The position numbers and the translations under genes are program-made. The notes below the pieces were generated by a model. It did not search any database, was not told where the DNA came from, and worked only from the letters and a program-made list of their open reading frames with translations. A stretch of 64,000 nucleotides of DNA from Drosophila miranda (taxonomy: Eukaryota > Arthropoda > Insecta > Diptera > Drosophilidae): the NCBI RefSeq assembly GCF_003369915.1, contig NC_046674.1:5828001-5892000 (forward strand), given 5' to 3'. Below are positions 32,534 through 46,400 of the stretch, piece by piece (position 1 is the stretch's first letter; each line of letters starts with the position of its first letter).

Positions 32534-35500
32534 TCAAACCGACGCCAGCGACGAGCTGCTGTCATAGGCCACAAGCAGAGAGTCGTTCTCATCGCTGCCA
32601 CTGCCCGCACTCCGCTCGGACTCGTTGATGACCTCCAGCTGGGTTTGGGGTCGGGCGATTTTGTACTTGTTGTGCCGCTTGTTAATCAGCACGCTGCGTA
32701 TGTTGTTGTTGGTGCGACGACCTCCGCTGCGCTGGCCCTTGACCTTGACCACAGCCGAACGGGGACGGGATCGGGGTCGCGAACGCGACCGCGTCTTCCT
32801 TGGGCCACCTAGCATGCTGCAGTCGGCATCGTCCTGCGGCTCTAGCTCCAGCTGCTGCTGCTGCTGCTCTTCCTCGTCCTCGTAGTAGTCATAGTAGTCG
32901 TCATAGTCATAGCCCACATCATCCTCCGTCTCTATGCCATCGCCATAGGCTGCCTCATCATCATCATCGTCATCGTCGTCGTCGTCATCGTAGTCGAAGT
33001 CAAAGTCAAAGATGGCACAGCATCCGGCGCCCACCTCCATGCTGTGTCGCCTCTTGGAGTGGCGTTTACTGTGGTGGGACTTGCCGCTGCGTGTGCTCAC
33101 GCTCTTGTACATGGGTGCGAATATGGCGGTCTTGGCCTGTCGAAAATAAAGGATAAAGCATATTAAATATCTATACGAGAAGCTGTTTGTGTGGATCGTG
33201 ACAGCGCTAACAGTACCCCGTAACTGGTAGCGGTAGCAGAGTGTTAACCTGTTAACAGCCCTGGCGCTCTGTTACAGAGACTGCCCTGAACAAATGATAT
33301 TTAAACGTTCTACAAGTCCCCAGTGCACTGCAGCCATATATCCATTAACTTATGATGGATTGACTTACCTCCGGTCCTCGCCAGGTAATTCCAGAGCGCA
33401 CCAAATTATAGAAACGTAGTACACCCCACATGGCTAGCACCTGTTTGGATGGCAATCGAGAAAGGAAAGAGAGAGCGCGTAAATTTCCATTAGTTCAAAG
33501 GCCATTATACAGATACAGATACAGATGCTTTATACACTCATACACATAGAAAAGCAAACATTTTTATGGAGCTCAAGGGACCTAATGGATTTGGCTTGTA
33601 CTCGCAATTCAATTATTTATTACATATATTGATCAAATCGTGGACAAGGTAATTAGCGCCTCGATTGTCAGGCCATTCGGTTTGAGTGATGGGTAGGCCT
33701 AAGTTTCCATGAGAACTCCGGGCTCTGTTGGCCCTTGGGACGAAGTGGCACTTGGGCCTCCAATTCTGTATCGAGCGGCTATGATATTTGTGTTCCCTAC
33801 ATTATTGGATGGTATGCTATGGAATAATCGCAGCTTATTTAGTTTTTGTACCCATCGATTTGTAGCGAGTGGATCTTGGATTCTCGGTGTCTACGCTGCA
33901 TTGATGGTAAGTCTGTAGATCTCCACAATCTGTATAAGCATTTTCTGTGGTATTTATAAAATGCCATACAAAATCAACCGCTCAAATGTACAAATATCTA
34001 GCTCTTTATCCATTACCATATTTGTTCATTTCGTTTGGCCGCTTATGGTGTTTGCAAAAGTCTGCCAAAACTGTCATTATTATATTGGTTAATCTAGGTA
34101 AAACTGGAAATGTGTATCAGGCCATGTGTGCATTCGATGTGGCTCTACTAAATTCTCTCTTTAAATTAAAGCTTGTATAAACTAGTTTGTATTTCCCTAT
34201 TAAATATACTATTTGGAAATTGATAATTTATCTGCGACTTACATTGATTAGAGCTCGTGCTATGAAGAAGGCCACCTCCGCCTTGCACATGGCATCGAAT
34301 TGCTGCAAATGAAAGAATATTTTGTTATGAATTGCAAATACATAATTTAGTTTTTACGAAAGCAAAAATCCAAAGCCCAAGCTAAAGCTAAACAAAACTT
34401 CTGTTTTCAAATTTGGAGGGAAAAAGTTTTTCCGTGCAAGCAACTGAAAAGTTTTGCCCAGGACAGGAGCGGATCGGTTGAATTGAATGCTCCGTAATTA
34501 AATATTACTTTTCGTATGCAAGATTTAGTAGAACGGAAGCCCTTAAAGTGTTCCCAAACGCTGGACTGAAATTATTTTGAAATTTTGGACCAAAATTCCA
34601 AATAACAAATTAGCAAATCCCACGCTGCGCCCCCATTCAACTTTTTTGAGGGGAGGGGGGCGGCCGGCCCAAAGAGAGAAATGTGAATTTTTACCTTCGG
34701 AATTGCAATAAATTATGCATGAGGTGACAATTTTCCAACAACTTTTCCAGCCGCCCCCGGTGGAGTTGGGCTGTGGGGCTGTGGGGGGTGTGGTGTTAGA
34801 TGAAAAACAAAACAAATACAATCCAAAAAGCAGGACACGTTCGCAATAGAAAGAACGCAGAACAAAAACAAACAAACAGGACAAAAAATACAAATGCCAG
34901 GCGACATAGACAAATGTAAAAATACTAAAGGAAAATGGTGCAGAAAAATGCCCCAACTCATTGCATATGTGGGAAACGGACTAGATCTACATAGCAGATG
35001 TGTGGATACGTTTGGCTGAGTTTTTTGTGGAGGCACCCAGAGGGGTGCTGTCTGGGTGGGTGTGGGTTTCAGGTCCCTTAACCATCCATCCAGCCTGCCA
35101 GCCAGCCAGCCAGCCAGCCAGCCATCCATCCTTCCACCCTCCTAGCTCTAACACCCAAGTAACCCACAGCTTTGTGCCGCTTTGACTTTGTCGCTTGTTC
35201 TGACTGTGTGTGTGTGTAGTTGCGTGGCAGGGGGTCCCTCGTGTGTGTGGGACTCGAGCTCTCTACGCTTCATTTGTTAGAAGAAGGCACTTTGGCTGTG
35301 GCTGTGGCTGAATTGCTTGAATAAAGGAGTCGCCGAGTGAAGAGGAACAAACTATCAAAGCGAGTGTGCCGCCTGAGGCTTCAAGTCATGGATGAGAGAA
35401 AAAGCGAGACGAATGAGGAGCTAACTTGCATGGTTTTGGGCGGGTTGCTTTTAGGTGTGATTTAGGAATTTCCTTTGGAATTTATACAATTTATTGCCAT

Positions 35501-38500
35501 AAAAACACACAGAGAAAAAACGCCCTGAGACTCGAATATTTACATTTAGATTTAAATATTTTTAGCAATAAATTGTACGTTTTCAGATTAATGTAAAATA
35601 TTTTATTTAGATTTCATATATTTCCTAAAAATGTAATATCTCTCTGTTAAATAGAAAACTTTTGGCTCGTCTCGTCCGATATTTTACTCATTTTCCGGGG
35701 GTTGGCGCACGAACAAAGCGAGTGCCACCTGGTATTATATTTATTTTAAAGTGTTTTATATGTATATTTACACTACATTTATGTTTAAATCAAAGTGAAT
35801 TCCGAAACCGAATATTTAATATAAATATATTTGTATTGCCATTTTTCTCGGAGTGAAGGCATAGTACTTTTTCTCCCCTTTTTAAATCTTTGTTACAGGA
35901 ACTCTTCCTATCTTCCTCCGAGCGGCATCCGTGTTCCGCCCTTCGATGCCCAGCCTGTTGCTTGCACATTGCTTTTATTTTTGCTTTTCAATCTCCACTC
36001 ACTGTTTTACCCCAGCCGTGCATCCAACTGTCGCCCATTTCCGACCATAACCTACATCTACATGTATCTACGAGTACTGCGAATACGTATACGCGGCGTG
36101 TGTTTGTGTCTGTCTGTCTGTCGTATCCTTTTGTTTGGTCTTTGCATAAAGGAAACTGGAAACTTTTTTACATATGTAACGGATTCGGTTTGATTGTTGT
36201 TGTTGTGGCTGTGGCTGCTGCTGCTGCTGCTGCTGTCGCCTGGAGGCTTTTTTCTAATTTATTTCTTTGCTTTTGTTGTTGATTCCAATTGATTTATGCC
36301 AGGCGCCAAGAACTCGCACTCACACTCGCACGACAAGGAACCCCAAGCAAGTGTGGCTGAAATCCTTTGCCGTAGCGAGATGCTTTTCATTAAACAAATG
36401 GTTACCGAACAGAAAATCGAAATGAAAACATCTTAAATATGCATTAAAAACACTCTCTGGCCAACCCCCATAGGAGTGGGGTGTGGTATGGTATGGTATG
36501 GTATGGTATGCCTCTCTCTAGAGACAGAGAACGCTGCCACTCACCTTATTAACATGATCGCGTAGAACATTTGAGTAGACCATGGCCACAGCTTCCAAGG
36601 CCATAAACGTTATATAGCCAATTATCCAGGGTACAATTAATCCGGGGTTCTCCTGCAGGAATTCAAGAAGAGGGGAAAAAAAAATTCCGCTATTAGAAAA
36701 TACAGTAAAAAGGAGCAGCCTCGCACACAGTGTACGATGGCACCTGTATAGAATCGAGGGTATTGATTTCATGGCTATACTATAAAATATGCCACTGAGT
36801 GGGTGCAATGGGGAGTGCAGTGTGGGTAGGGGTGGGGGTGCTCTAGAGTGCGGTGTAATTTATCTCGCCATGGTGGTAAAACCCCTGATTGGATTTTTTT
36901 GTTGCTCCTTTTTTCGCGTGCCACAAATTTTTATAAATTTTCCCTTAAACGAAATTTGATGTGCAGCGGTTGCTGACAGTTTTTTGGCCGCAACGTTTTG
37001 CATGTCACCTTTTTTTTATTTTGTTTTTCGGCCCATAGAATTTTTTGCCAGAAGCCTACATTTTAATATGGGTATTATTACAATATATCCCTCAGTTACA
37101 GCATTTTGTTCTGCAGTTCACGCATAAACATAACTTTATTCCATAACCGTTTTGAATGTAACAAATTTTATGAAAAATAATTCTCTTTTATTCACTTCAA
37201 GGGTACGTCCATAAATTGATATGAATACTTAAATTTGTACATGGCTTTTATGCCCAAAAATAATTCGAGGTATGCTAAATAATTTCCCTTAAATGTTGAT
37301 GTATTATATAAGCTCTAAGCTCTAAGCTCTAAGCCCTGGCAACAGCCTCTTAGCCGCAACGCCCTCACACATTTGCTGTCCAAATACTCGTTTAGCCTAA
37401 TTAAGGACCAATGCCCTATGCATTATTTAATGGACCATAGGCCAGCTCTCTGACCGACTCTCAGATCTGGCACTAAGGCTTCGGCGCCTAAAAGCAAACT
37501 GCAATTAATTTTACCAATACAGGGCTCCATGTAGCCATACATAAGTACGTCTGGCACTCTCATTTGGAAATAGTATCCATAACATTTAGGGGCGAAACCG
37601 TGCTCTTGTTTTTCGGCCATCAGAGTCGAAATTAAAAAATTCCACAAAATGTTGGCTCTGGCAATTGCGCGGCGACAACAAAACCCAAACAGTTTTCGGG
37701 GGTTGTGTAATCTTTGTCATGTGTCGCCGCCAGTCAACGGGTGTTCTGGCCCTCCCTCTCCGCCACTCAGCTCTTGGGCTCCATTCAGCCTAGTGCTCAG
37801 TCCGTCCAGGCAGGGATTCCCATTCTCATACCCATTTTAGCCGTTTCGGTGGCTCCCAATTGTGTGACAAATTGTCTACATTTTCATGCCGCTGTCAATG
37901 GCATTTTGGGGGGTTTGCTGGTGTGGCCCTAGGAAATGTTATATTCCAGCGATGCCCTCGACAAGCGTTAGGTTAGAGAATTTTCTGCCCTGATATATCG
38001 CATTAATATCGGACTTGAGATACAATATATCGTGAGAATCCAAAGTAAAATTAATTTTTTTTAAACTAAATAAACATAAAAATATCTAACTTTTTGATTG
38101 GCTTCATAAATACATACAAAAAAATCTTTTTGATAGACCTACCCGTTCAAAATTAATTTTTGAATAATTTTCATACATTTTCCCAATATTTACGAGAACT
38201 GCTGCAAGGGTATATATTTTTCGTTTCTTGTATGACATGTCAAACGTTTTATTTCGAAAATTTGTGTGTTGGTTGAGCATGGACGCATGTCATATGCTAC
38301 GAGTACGTTCCCAAAAATGGAACGCTTTTGTGTAATTTACATTTGAATGTGCGCTTTGTTTGCTAACTGAGTAAACATTTCCTTGGCACACACACTCGGA
38401 TAGGGGCACAATGTGCATAATTTTCACATATTTGACTTGATGCTGTTCGATTTTTTGTATGCCAGAGAAATGGGTGTGTGTGATGTGTGGGGGCCAGAGA

Positions 38501-40398
38501 CATGTATTGTAAAATTGGTACAACAACAAAACATTTAATCAAACAAGAACAGAGCACTCACCCGACAAATGCCAAAGATCAATACAATGCTAAGCAATAT
38601 CATGGATATTTGTGTGCCAATTATGGCAAAATATGCTATTTGTACACCTGCAAAGTAAACAAAAACGAATTTCAGTTAAATTAAGGCTAACAATAGACAC
38701 TGAGAGTTAAATGGAAATAAATGGGTTTTCCTTGGTTTCAAGTTACAAGAAATTCTTTTTAAAAGATGCTTTAAATTTTATAAAATTATAAAATTATTAT
38801 TATGGCTTTGTGGCCGACTGGTGGCCTCATCTGCAATTAATTTATTAAAATGACTTCATGTTTTATGTGTGCACTGCCACAGTTTCCAGCTTATGGGTTT
38901 ATTATCACTTTGGGCCACATCCGAGAGGCAATGTATGTGTATGTATTTAATTACCAATTAAAATATTTAGGGCAACGTGGAGCCTTACCGTAGTAGACAT
39001 CCTGCAGGTCGGACGACTTGTGCATATTGACGTTGATGCGCCACGAGTAGATCAGCACAATCAGGAGTGATATATTCTAAGTATAAAAGAAATAAAGATA
39101 CAATTAAACGAATGAGATACATATGAATAAAGTACACGCAGTGTGCGCCCGCATACAAATATGGTAATGGGTCATCAACATCTAAAACATCTATCCCGTG
39201 CCCTGCCTTTTTACTCTTTTTTGCACAACACGTTTTTACTTTTAAACGGGTCTGAACTCAATTTGATTCTGAGAGGGTCTGTGAGGTGGCTGCGGGGTTT
39301 TGGGACTTGTGTGGCTAATTAATCCGGGAAAATGCTTTCGTGTTGGCTGGGTTTTCCTGCACAAGGGTGAGAGCAAGGCGAGAGAGAGAATGCAAAATGG
39401 AGTGCTTTCAAGATACATTCATTATGTGTCGTGACTGCACTCTCAGATGGTGCCCCCCATAGTTCACAATCAGGGCTTATGCTAAACACGTAGCGCTTAC
39501 TTACTTGCCGGATAAATAGATAGATAGATAGATAGATAGATGGCTAGAGAGGGAAGGAGCTCCTGCTCTTGCCCGTGCACAATAGCTCCTGCCATAAAAT
39601 GTGGCACTAATTGCTGAAGCCGAACACTTAAGCTCTCTCTCAGGCTGTCTCTCTCTCGCTGCTTAAACAAAAACTAATTTACTTTCCCCGCAAGGGCATT
39701 GCAATGGATATAATGTGTCTATTGTTGGCGCACCCCACAACTTGCATTGCATTATATTCCTTCCTTCTGTATTGTCTCTCGCATTGTAAGCAAAAATGAG
39801 TGAAAAAATAAAAACCCCGAGGCACGATTTGGCCATTAACATAAATTAAAAGCCATAACGAGCATCATGTAATTGTAATTTATATGTGCCACAAGATGGG
39901 AGGCGGCAGAGGGAAGATGCGAAACGGGTGCAAGTCTATACATTTGGCCGGGTCTGTTCTCCACCAACAACTCGCTGCACAGCCCTCGCTGTGCAGTATC
40001 CTGACTCTGGCTAGAGTCATGCCCTTCTGTCATGACCCATAATGAGGTTGAGGTAAGCCATGCCACATTCAAAATTGTTGCAGAAAAAACTTGCCTCAAC
40101 GACACTTGTCTATAAATTACGCCACAATTAAGCGGCGAACAAAACAGGACACTCTCCTGATTTCGTTCTGTTTCGTCCTGTTTTTCCTCTGCCCCCTGCC
40201 ACCGTGCCAACAGAATGCTCCACTAACGAGAACATAATTATATACTTGTCCACATTGCGCATACGCCCTGTTGCCCGTCCCCATACTTACAATTGTGTAA
40301 ATTGCACTTGTTATGGCCAAATTTTTGGCATGCAACATGCGACAGCAGCGTGTGCCGCCAGTTAGCGGTCCATATGGATATAGAATGACAGACTTCAT
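32534..40398 (-). CDS. Four-pass membrane protein, DUF4728/Pasiflora-like, with long acidic tail
   Basis: Seven exons join in frame on the minus strand: 40398-40291, 39076-38989, 38647-38562, 36652-36545, 34302-34243, 33440-33369 and 33136-32534, giving 374 residues. There are four hydrophobic segments (about 27-48, 68-92, 96-124 and 138-165). The third contains NPGLIVPWIIGYITF, the P-x-L-x-x-P-W pattern of DUF4728 proteins such as the septate-junction Pasiflora proteins. The last exon adds a tail of about 200 residues: basic (RSGKSHHSKRHSKRRHS), then a run of 11 Asp with Tyr/Asp/Glu, then Gln, then RSRSRPRSRPRS and Ser/Asp-rich ends. The tail is probably cytosolic. Introns reach 1.9 kb. The start ATG is in the first exon with no in-frame ATG upstream of it. 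The family role here is unknown; the call rests on topology and the PW motif. Confidence 0.8.
33189..33292. repeat. Short dispersed repeat rich in GTTAAC, copy 2
   Basis: It lies in an intron of the DUF4728 gene and shares its ends (GTGTGGATCGTGA and CTGCCCTGAACA) and internal TGTTAACCTGTTAACA strings with 26118-26252. Confidence 0.65.
35097..35123. repeat. (CCAG)n microsatellite
   Basis: About six CCAG tetramers flanked by CATC repeats, in an intron of the DUF4728 gene. Confidence 0.85.
36214..36234. repeat. (CTG)n trinucleotide repeat
   Basis: Seven uninterrupted CTG units in an intron of the DUF4728 gene. Confidence 0.85.
36485..36510. repeat. (GGTAT)n pentanucleotide repeat
   Basis: Five exact GGTAT units, 35 bases downstream of a DUF4728 exon on the minus strand. 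Confidence 0.9.
39516..39541. repeat. (ATAG)n microsatellite
   Basis: About six ATAG tetramers in the first coding intron of the DUF4728 gene. Confidence 0.9.
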
Positions 40399-43352
40399 TT
40401 CGGTTTTTATTATGCTTGTCTCTCTCTCTTTCTTGTTTTTTTCTTCTGTCAATTTTCCGTGGTATGGGGCCTGTGGTTTTCCGCTCAGCAACAGCAATGG
40501 TTCCAGCAGAATTCTGTTTCCGTTTCCATTACGTTGACAGCACGGCGATGATCATGACGTGAGGTTGGGTTCTCTCTCTTGATTTGTGGTGGAGGATGAA
40601 GCCTCCCATTCAAAAAACAGCCTCCTCCCAGTTTGGCGAGCCTGAAAAAATACCAGATAAATGACAGCTTTGAAAAGTGATTGCCATATATTGTGCGAAG
40701 TTTTATTTTGTTCTTTCTCAAATTCAATCAGTCGCTAAATGTTTTTCATATGCCACAGATTTTCATACATTTCTTTCATATATTTTTGTGAATTTTTTGT
40801 CGAGACAATTTGTTCAACTTGAATGGTTTTGGATCTGTAAATATGTCATGATTGCATGCACAGGATTCTGTGGCATTTGAGTGTCTTTTTTTTTTTTTTG
40901 GTTTTTTTAGAGCTTAAATTGAGTCTAGATTTTCATAGATTCTTTTCAAATACCATACGTCATTGTTTCATATTCGAAAAGCTCATTAAATGTGCAATTT
41001 TTCAAAGAGAATTTAAAGTATTTGGCCAGAGTGATTGCACTGTAACACTGAAAGCCTCAAAGTTTCAAATCTTTAAGATATGAGCACTGGACAACCTTAG
41101 ACAGAAATAAAAATAAAAACTCTCAAGTCTCTCCCCCAAGCCCCAAGCCCCAAGCTGCACCATACATATCGTAACCACTTTAAGGCAATCGTCTCAATCA
41201 TCTGGTCATCGATTTTTATGCATTTTTCCTCACCCAATGCCCAATGCCATTACAAACAGCACTCAAGTTGCCGCTGCTACTGTTCCCTCTCCTTCTCCCC
41301 GGAAGTTTTTCAACATTTCCAGCAAATGTTTTTCGTGTTTTCGGGACTCTGTTGGGAGCATGGAGCATGTCCTTCGGACACAGGCTTAATACGAGTAACC
41401 CGGAGCCAGTCTAGAGGCGTTTGGATAATTAATGATGTGTTGATCGAAGACACGCAGAGAACCCGCCACGAAGTTGTCAGTTTTTGGACAAATATCAGTA
41501 GGATGGCCAGTCCGAAAAGTTCACTTAATCAACGCCAAACAAATCTCTAAGATGTTTTCAATTAGTTGGTGCTTAACTAATTACATATAAGCAGCCACAA
41601 AAAAGGGAGAATTCCTCTGCCTATGATTGATAGCTCAGAGCAGCAGTGGCAGTAGCAGGAGCAGGAGCAGGAGCAGCAGCAGTTGTGGAAGGGAATATAA
41701 TGGAATAGAATGGAATGGTATGCCTAGCCCTTTTTAATTGACCTCAAAAGAAAAAGACCTGACAGAAAATAATACTCGGCCCGCAGTTCGGTTCGTGTAA
41801 ACACTCACATATTTGCAAATGCCTCGGAGAGGGCCCAGGACACGACTTTGGCAAGGACACGACGCTATAGAAGCTCGTAATGCTCTGCTGAGCATATTGA
41901 ATGGATAACACACACACAGCCACACAGACACACAGTCGTATGTACGACTAGAGACCCATGACTCTATGGCTGGTTCGCATTGTAAAATGTTTACAGTGTC
42001 ATAAAATATCAGTAACAAATGGGAAACCAGAAGCACAGAAGCGCACAGAGACCCACATAAGAGTCAAAAAAGCAAAGGCCAACGGAAATTGTTAGACAAA
42101 TAACACAGCGGCACAGAACAATGATGGAAAAAAAGGGAAATCTCAAGGCAATGGTATACGCATACGTATACTTATACCCAACTACTATACCCTGAACAGA
42201 TTTAGGTATCTGAAATATGAAAGGTTCGTTGGCTCTTAGGCTGCATCAGAGATGCATAAAAGCTGTGCAGATTCCATAGAAATATCAATATATGGAATTG
42301 GAATTGTTTTCCTTCTTTTGTATCCATGTTGCCAGTACATATAAAGCTCCAGAGCTTATGCCACGATCCTGTCATTATATCATTTCGTAGTCATTTGGTA
42401 ATGCCACAGAAAGCGGTCTGTGCATTTTGAAAGGATTTTTATGCATTTGAAAGGCATTGGCTCGGAGTCAAGTGCCGGGGGGGGAGTGCATATTGACAAC
42501 ATCAAGTGCTTTTCATATTGTCCGCCCTCCTACACCCACGCTCTCTTCCTCTTTCCCAAGGGGAAGCGGGACACACATCCGTGACACAATGAAAATCAAT
42601 AAAAAATATCGCATTACGTTCCCAGGCTTTGTTTCGGTGGATTTGTTCGTTGTTTTGTGTGTGTTCTTCTCCATTGTTTTTTGTTTGTGTCGATTTTGGC
42701 GTATGATTGATTTGGGGCCACACGCAACGTTCTTGTACCAACCGTAAAGCCTAGGCATGAAATATGTTGCATAACCAGATGACACACACACACACACGCA
42801 CACACACTCAAGTGCAGTGGGTGACAGCAGCTGTGGCAGGAGAGTAGTGCGGCAGTGAGCAGAGGAGCTGCTCGAAATACTAGTCAACAAATTCAGTTCG
42901 ATAAGCGTCTCACATCATATTTACGTTTTTTCTCTGCCGATTTAAAGGCAATTCGTTTTTTCTCCGTCTGTGCTTCGGAATGGAGCGCTGTTCCCGGAGG
43001 GCGTGTGGAAGGAGAGTTCTCTGGCATAAGCCTCTCAGAAGAGAGCCTATACTCCGGTATGTATGGAAATGTTGGCTTCTCTCTAAGCGCATTACAAGCT
43101 GGTGTGGGCTTAGAGCACTGAAAGGTTGTATAGAACGGGGGTGGTCCATATGTTATTCTAATTTAGGCATAATTGAGGGATTGTGTGGCAGGGAATTTAC
43201 TTTTATTTGAATAAAAGCCTTTAAAGTAGAGTAGAGTACGGGCGTAGCAGCGTAGTTTGTTCCCTTTAATCAAATCTTTCGAACTGTTGTGCGTTTTCTT
43301 CTAATTTCTTATCTTTTGATCTCGCTGCTGACAGGCAGCGCTGTCGGTAGCT

Positions 43353-43490
43353 CGAGAGAGCGCGAGATGATCTCATTTTACAGCACCTTCATCAGATAGA
43401 GCGAGAGAGAGAGAGAGATGAGCTTCAGCAAGAGCGAGAGAGCGAAGAACTCCATATGCGGACAGACAGACAGAGCGCGATAGAGAGACG
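43353..43490. promoter_or_regulatory. GAGA-rich patch
   Basis: At least ten GAGAG/GCGAG strings in about 140 bases (GAGAGCGCGAGATGATC, GAGCGAGAGAGAGAGAGAG and others), with intervening non-repetitive sequence and two copies of GAACTCCAT. Such clusters bind GAGA factor (Trl) at fly promoters and Polycomb elements. Simple-sequence origin is the alternative. Confidence 0.35.
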
Positions 43491-46400
43491 AACTCCATGG
43501 CAGTGCAGAGCGAAGAGTACATTACACATGTTCTTGTCGGTGCGTGTATGAGAGATAAGCTTTGTCTATTTTTAGCTTTAGCATCACGTGCTCTGCATTT
43601 TGTTAATGCTGCAAGAAGTTACATACATACATATGTATGTACATATGTATGTACATACGATCAATATTTGTTGGAATTATGCGTAAATCATTATCTCCCA
43701 TCCCTTTACTTTCATGCTCTTTCCTGATTCTTTCTTCTGTTCCCACCCGAAAGCAACATTCGCCAATCATGTTTAATCATGTTCCATATCACCCTGTTTA
43801 AGCCGCCGCCAAGATTGATCACTCACCTCCCCCAAACATAAACATAAAACTCCTGTTTGGAATGACCCAAACAGCAGCAGCCCCTGACTTCACTTGACTT
43901 CCATTCCATTTGAGTTGTTGTCGTAAATCTGAGGCCATATATTTTTGGATGTCATATTTCGCTGCGGATGCGACACGCCCGCCGCAAAGCGGATGCCACA
44001 GTTAATTGCACATTGGGCCCGGGTTATGTTGAGATAATCGTCGCATAAAGACATTTCATGGCTGACTGGAAGGAGCAAAAAACATAGCCGGAGGGAGCTT
44101 ACGAGACTTTTCTCACACCAAGAACCCTCGGACAAGGAGACTGAGTGGGGGAGGACGGACAGAGACCGAGGCCGACGCAGAGGCCTAGGGATAATATTTG
44201 CTTAGCAAACATTTAAGTTGTTTTCGCCTTTGTTTCCATTCCGTTTATTTGGCTAATTTATGCTACGCCTTATTGCTTGCTTTGTCGACACGCCGCAGCT
44301 CCGCAATGTTACGACTTGGCCAAAACGACTCGGCCCCCACTGTTAGAAGGGTGTAGTACAAGCGTACGAGTGTACGAGTGTGTGTGTGGCCGTATGATTG
44401 CTTGAATGCTGATTTCTCTGGCCCTTTTGTCTTTGGGCCCGAGCTCTCTCATTATGATTCATTGTTGGTTTGCAGGAGTCAAAAGGTAGAGCACGACTGT
44501 GAAGATTTATTGGCCTGGCCTGTTCTGTTCTGTTCTGGGCCCCATAATGAAGTTCTTTAGTCGAGTTAATGTTTCAGCATTTAGCCGAGGAATGCTCAAA
44601 GCTGGCCGTGTCAGCGGTTTCCCCCGATTGGACGGGGGGGAGCGAACAGAGGCAAAAGATTAGAAACTCTTTGGGTATTCGAAATCGCTGCATGGAAAGG
44701 AATGTGCTAAGACGAAGGATTAGTGTACGCCCATGGACAGGAATTCGTGAGACTGTTTCACGATATTTACCCAACTAAAGAGCCATCAATGGTGGTGGTC
44801 CCCCCCACCCTTCAATGCCAAGTAAGTCATCAGTTTCCACAGCCCCTGGAAATACAGTTTTCATTTCCGGGAAACCCTTAACCCCGTCTTCCCTGCGCCA
44901 CCGAGCCAGTGTCCTTTGAATTTCCCTTGGTTCGACTTTCCTGGTCTCTGGCCTGTAATTGAAGTTTTCTGTTTGTTTTTCTTGCACCCAAAAGCCCTCC
45001 ACAAAAGAACTGTCATAAGGAGTCGCCAGTTGATTATTACTTATAGACTTACTGGACCCGCCGCCGTCTCTGTAAACACTGGACACTGGACTCTTCGCAG
45101 CTGCAAATTACTATTTTGAAAGCCGGAGGCCAAAGGCAGTACCAGCAGCAGCAGCAACAGCAGCAGCAGGAGAGAGCAAAACCAAGGATGTGTAAAGCAA
45201 ATGTGATGGAAAAAATCTCTTTAAAGTCTAGCAGCAAAGAAAAATATCAAATACAAAACACAAACAGCCAATACTCGTACCCGAGCCGAACCAGATCTGA
45301 AAAAGCCACAAATGGTGGGAGAAACATTGGCCAAAAGCCAGAGGACATATCTCCTGATATTATTAGTATGTACAATGTTCGAAATTAAAGTGAAAATTAA
45401 ATTGAGGGCAGAGATGGGGACGAGGATGAGGCTGAAGTGAAATGAAATGGAATGGATGCCCCAGGATTAATATATAAAAAGCTCAAGGGCTTAGATTCTG
45501 AGATAAGGCTGAAGGCTGGCTCAGGGAAATGGGCCAGAAAAATGAAGAGACAGACCGAGAGAGACAGACAGAGAGAGTAATAAGAAAGAAAATTGGTTGG
45601 TTTTGCTTTGGTTCTTATTTTCCCATAAATACAACAATATTTTCTTGAGATTAGATTTCTATGTAGGTATGGTATATAAAGTAAATTAAAAGATTTCCTA
45701 TCTAGCAGCAATAATCTAAATTAATTTCCCCGTGACTTGGCACATAATTCGTTTAAAAAATGACTCCCACTTTTTTAAGACCCATTAAAAGTAAACTCAA
45801 AACTCTATCCCATTATACAGAAGAGCCGAGAAATACTTTTCATCAGCTTAAATGCTGATTTATGTCAGCCGCAGATACATGGCCGCCACCGAAAAAAGGG
45901 CCAAAAGTTTCGGGCAGGCAACGTGAACCACGGATCATGGAGCAGCCGTGGAACTTCTTGTGGCTGCCTGGCTTTGCCTCGTTGGCCCTGCTCTCATCTC
46001 ATCTTAGATAAACAGGCATAAATCCTAGAATGCGTGCTCCATAAAGGTCTTTTGATTAAATGAAACCATTTATTAAAGAAGGTAAAGACAATGTCATGAC
46101 ACCTTTCCTAGAAGCACTCCGTACTGCTCAGGTTTGGGCTTGGGCTTGGGTTTGGGGTGAAAACAATTTCTTTAAAAGTCTCCAAGCTCACGAGCGCGGC
46201 GCCGCACACACGAGCTGAGTTATGACGGGGCATGTTAGGCGCCAGGGCCCCAGACAGAAGCCGCAGACCCGCAACAGCCCCCCCATTCAGATTTCCGCGC
46301 GAAGGGCAAGTAAACACAAACACAAACAAATTTTTAAATTTGTTAACACGCCAAACGGGAGTGAAAGTGAAAGTAAAAGTTAGCAAAATGAAGCCAACAA

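Noticed and set aside
32375-32812. Plus-strand frame overlapping the acidic tail exon
   Set aside because: It is Ala-rich and made by reading the trinucleotide repeats of the real minus-strand exon backwards.
40399-40497. N-terminal extension of the DUF4728 protein
   Set aside because: The frame is open, but there is no ATG upstream of 40398; the extension would need a TTG start.
41814-41874. Possible DUF4728 exon on the minus strand (reading RRVLAKVVSWALSEAFA before a GTGAGT donor)
   Set aside because: The donor phase does not fit the next exon, and the exon at 40398-40291 joins perfectly with a start codon and continues the first membrane segment.
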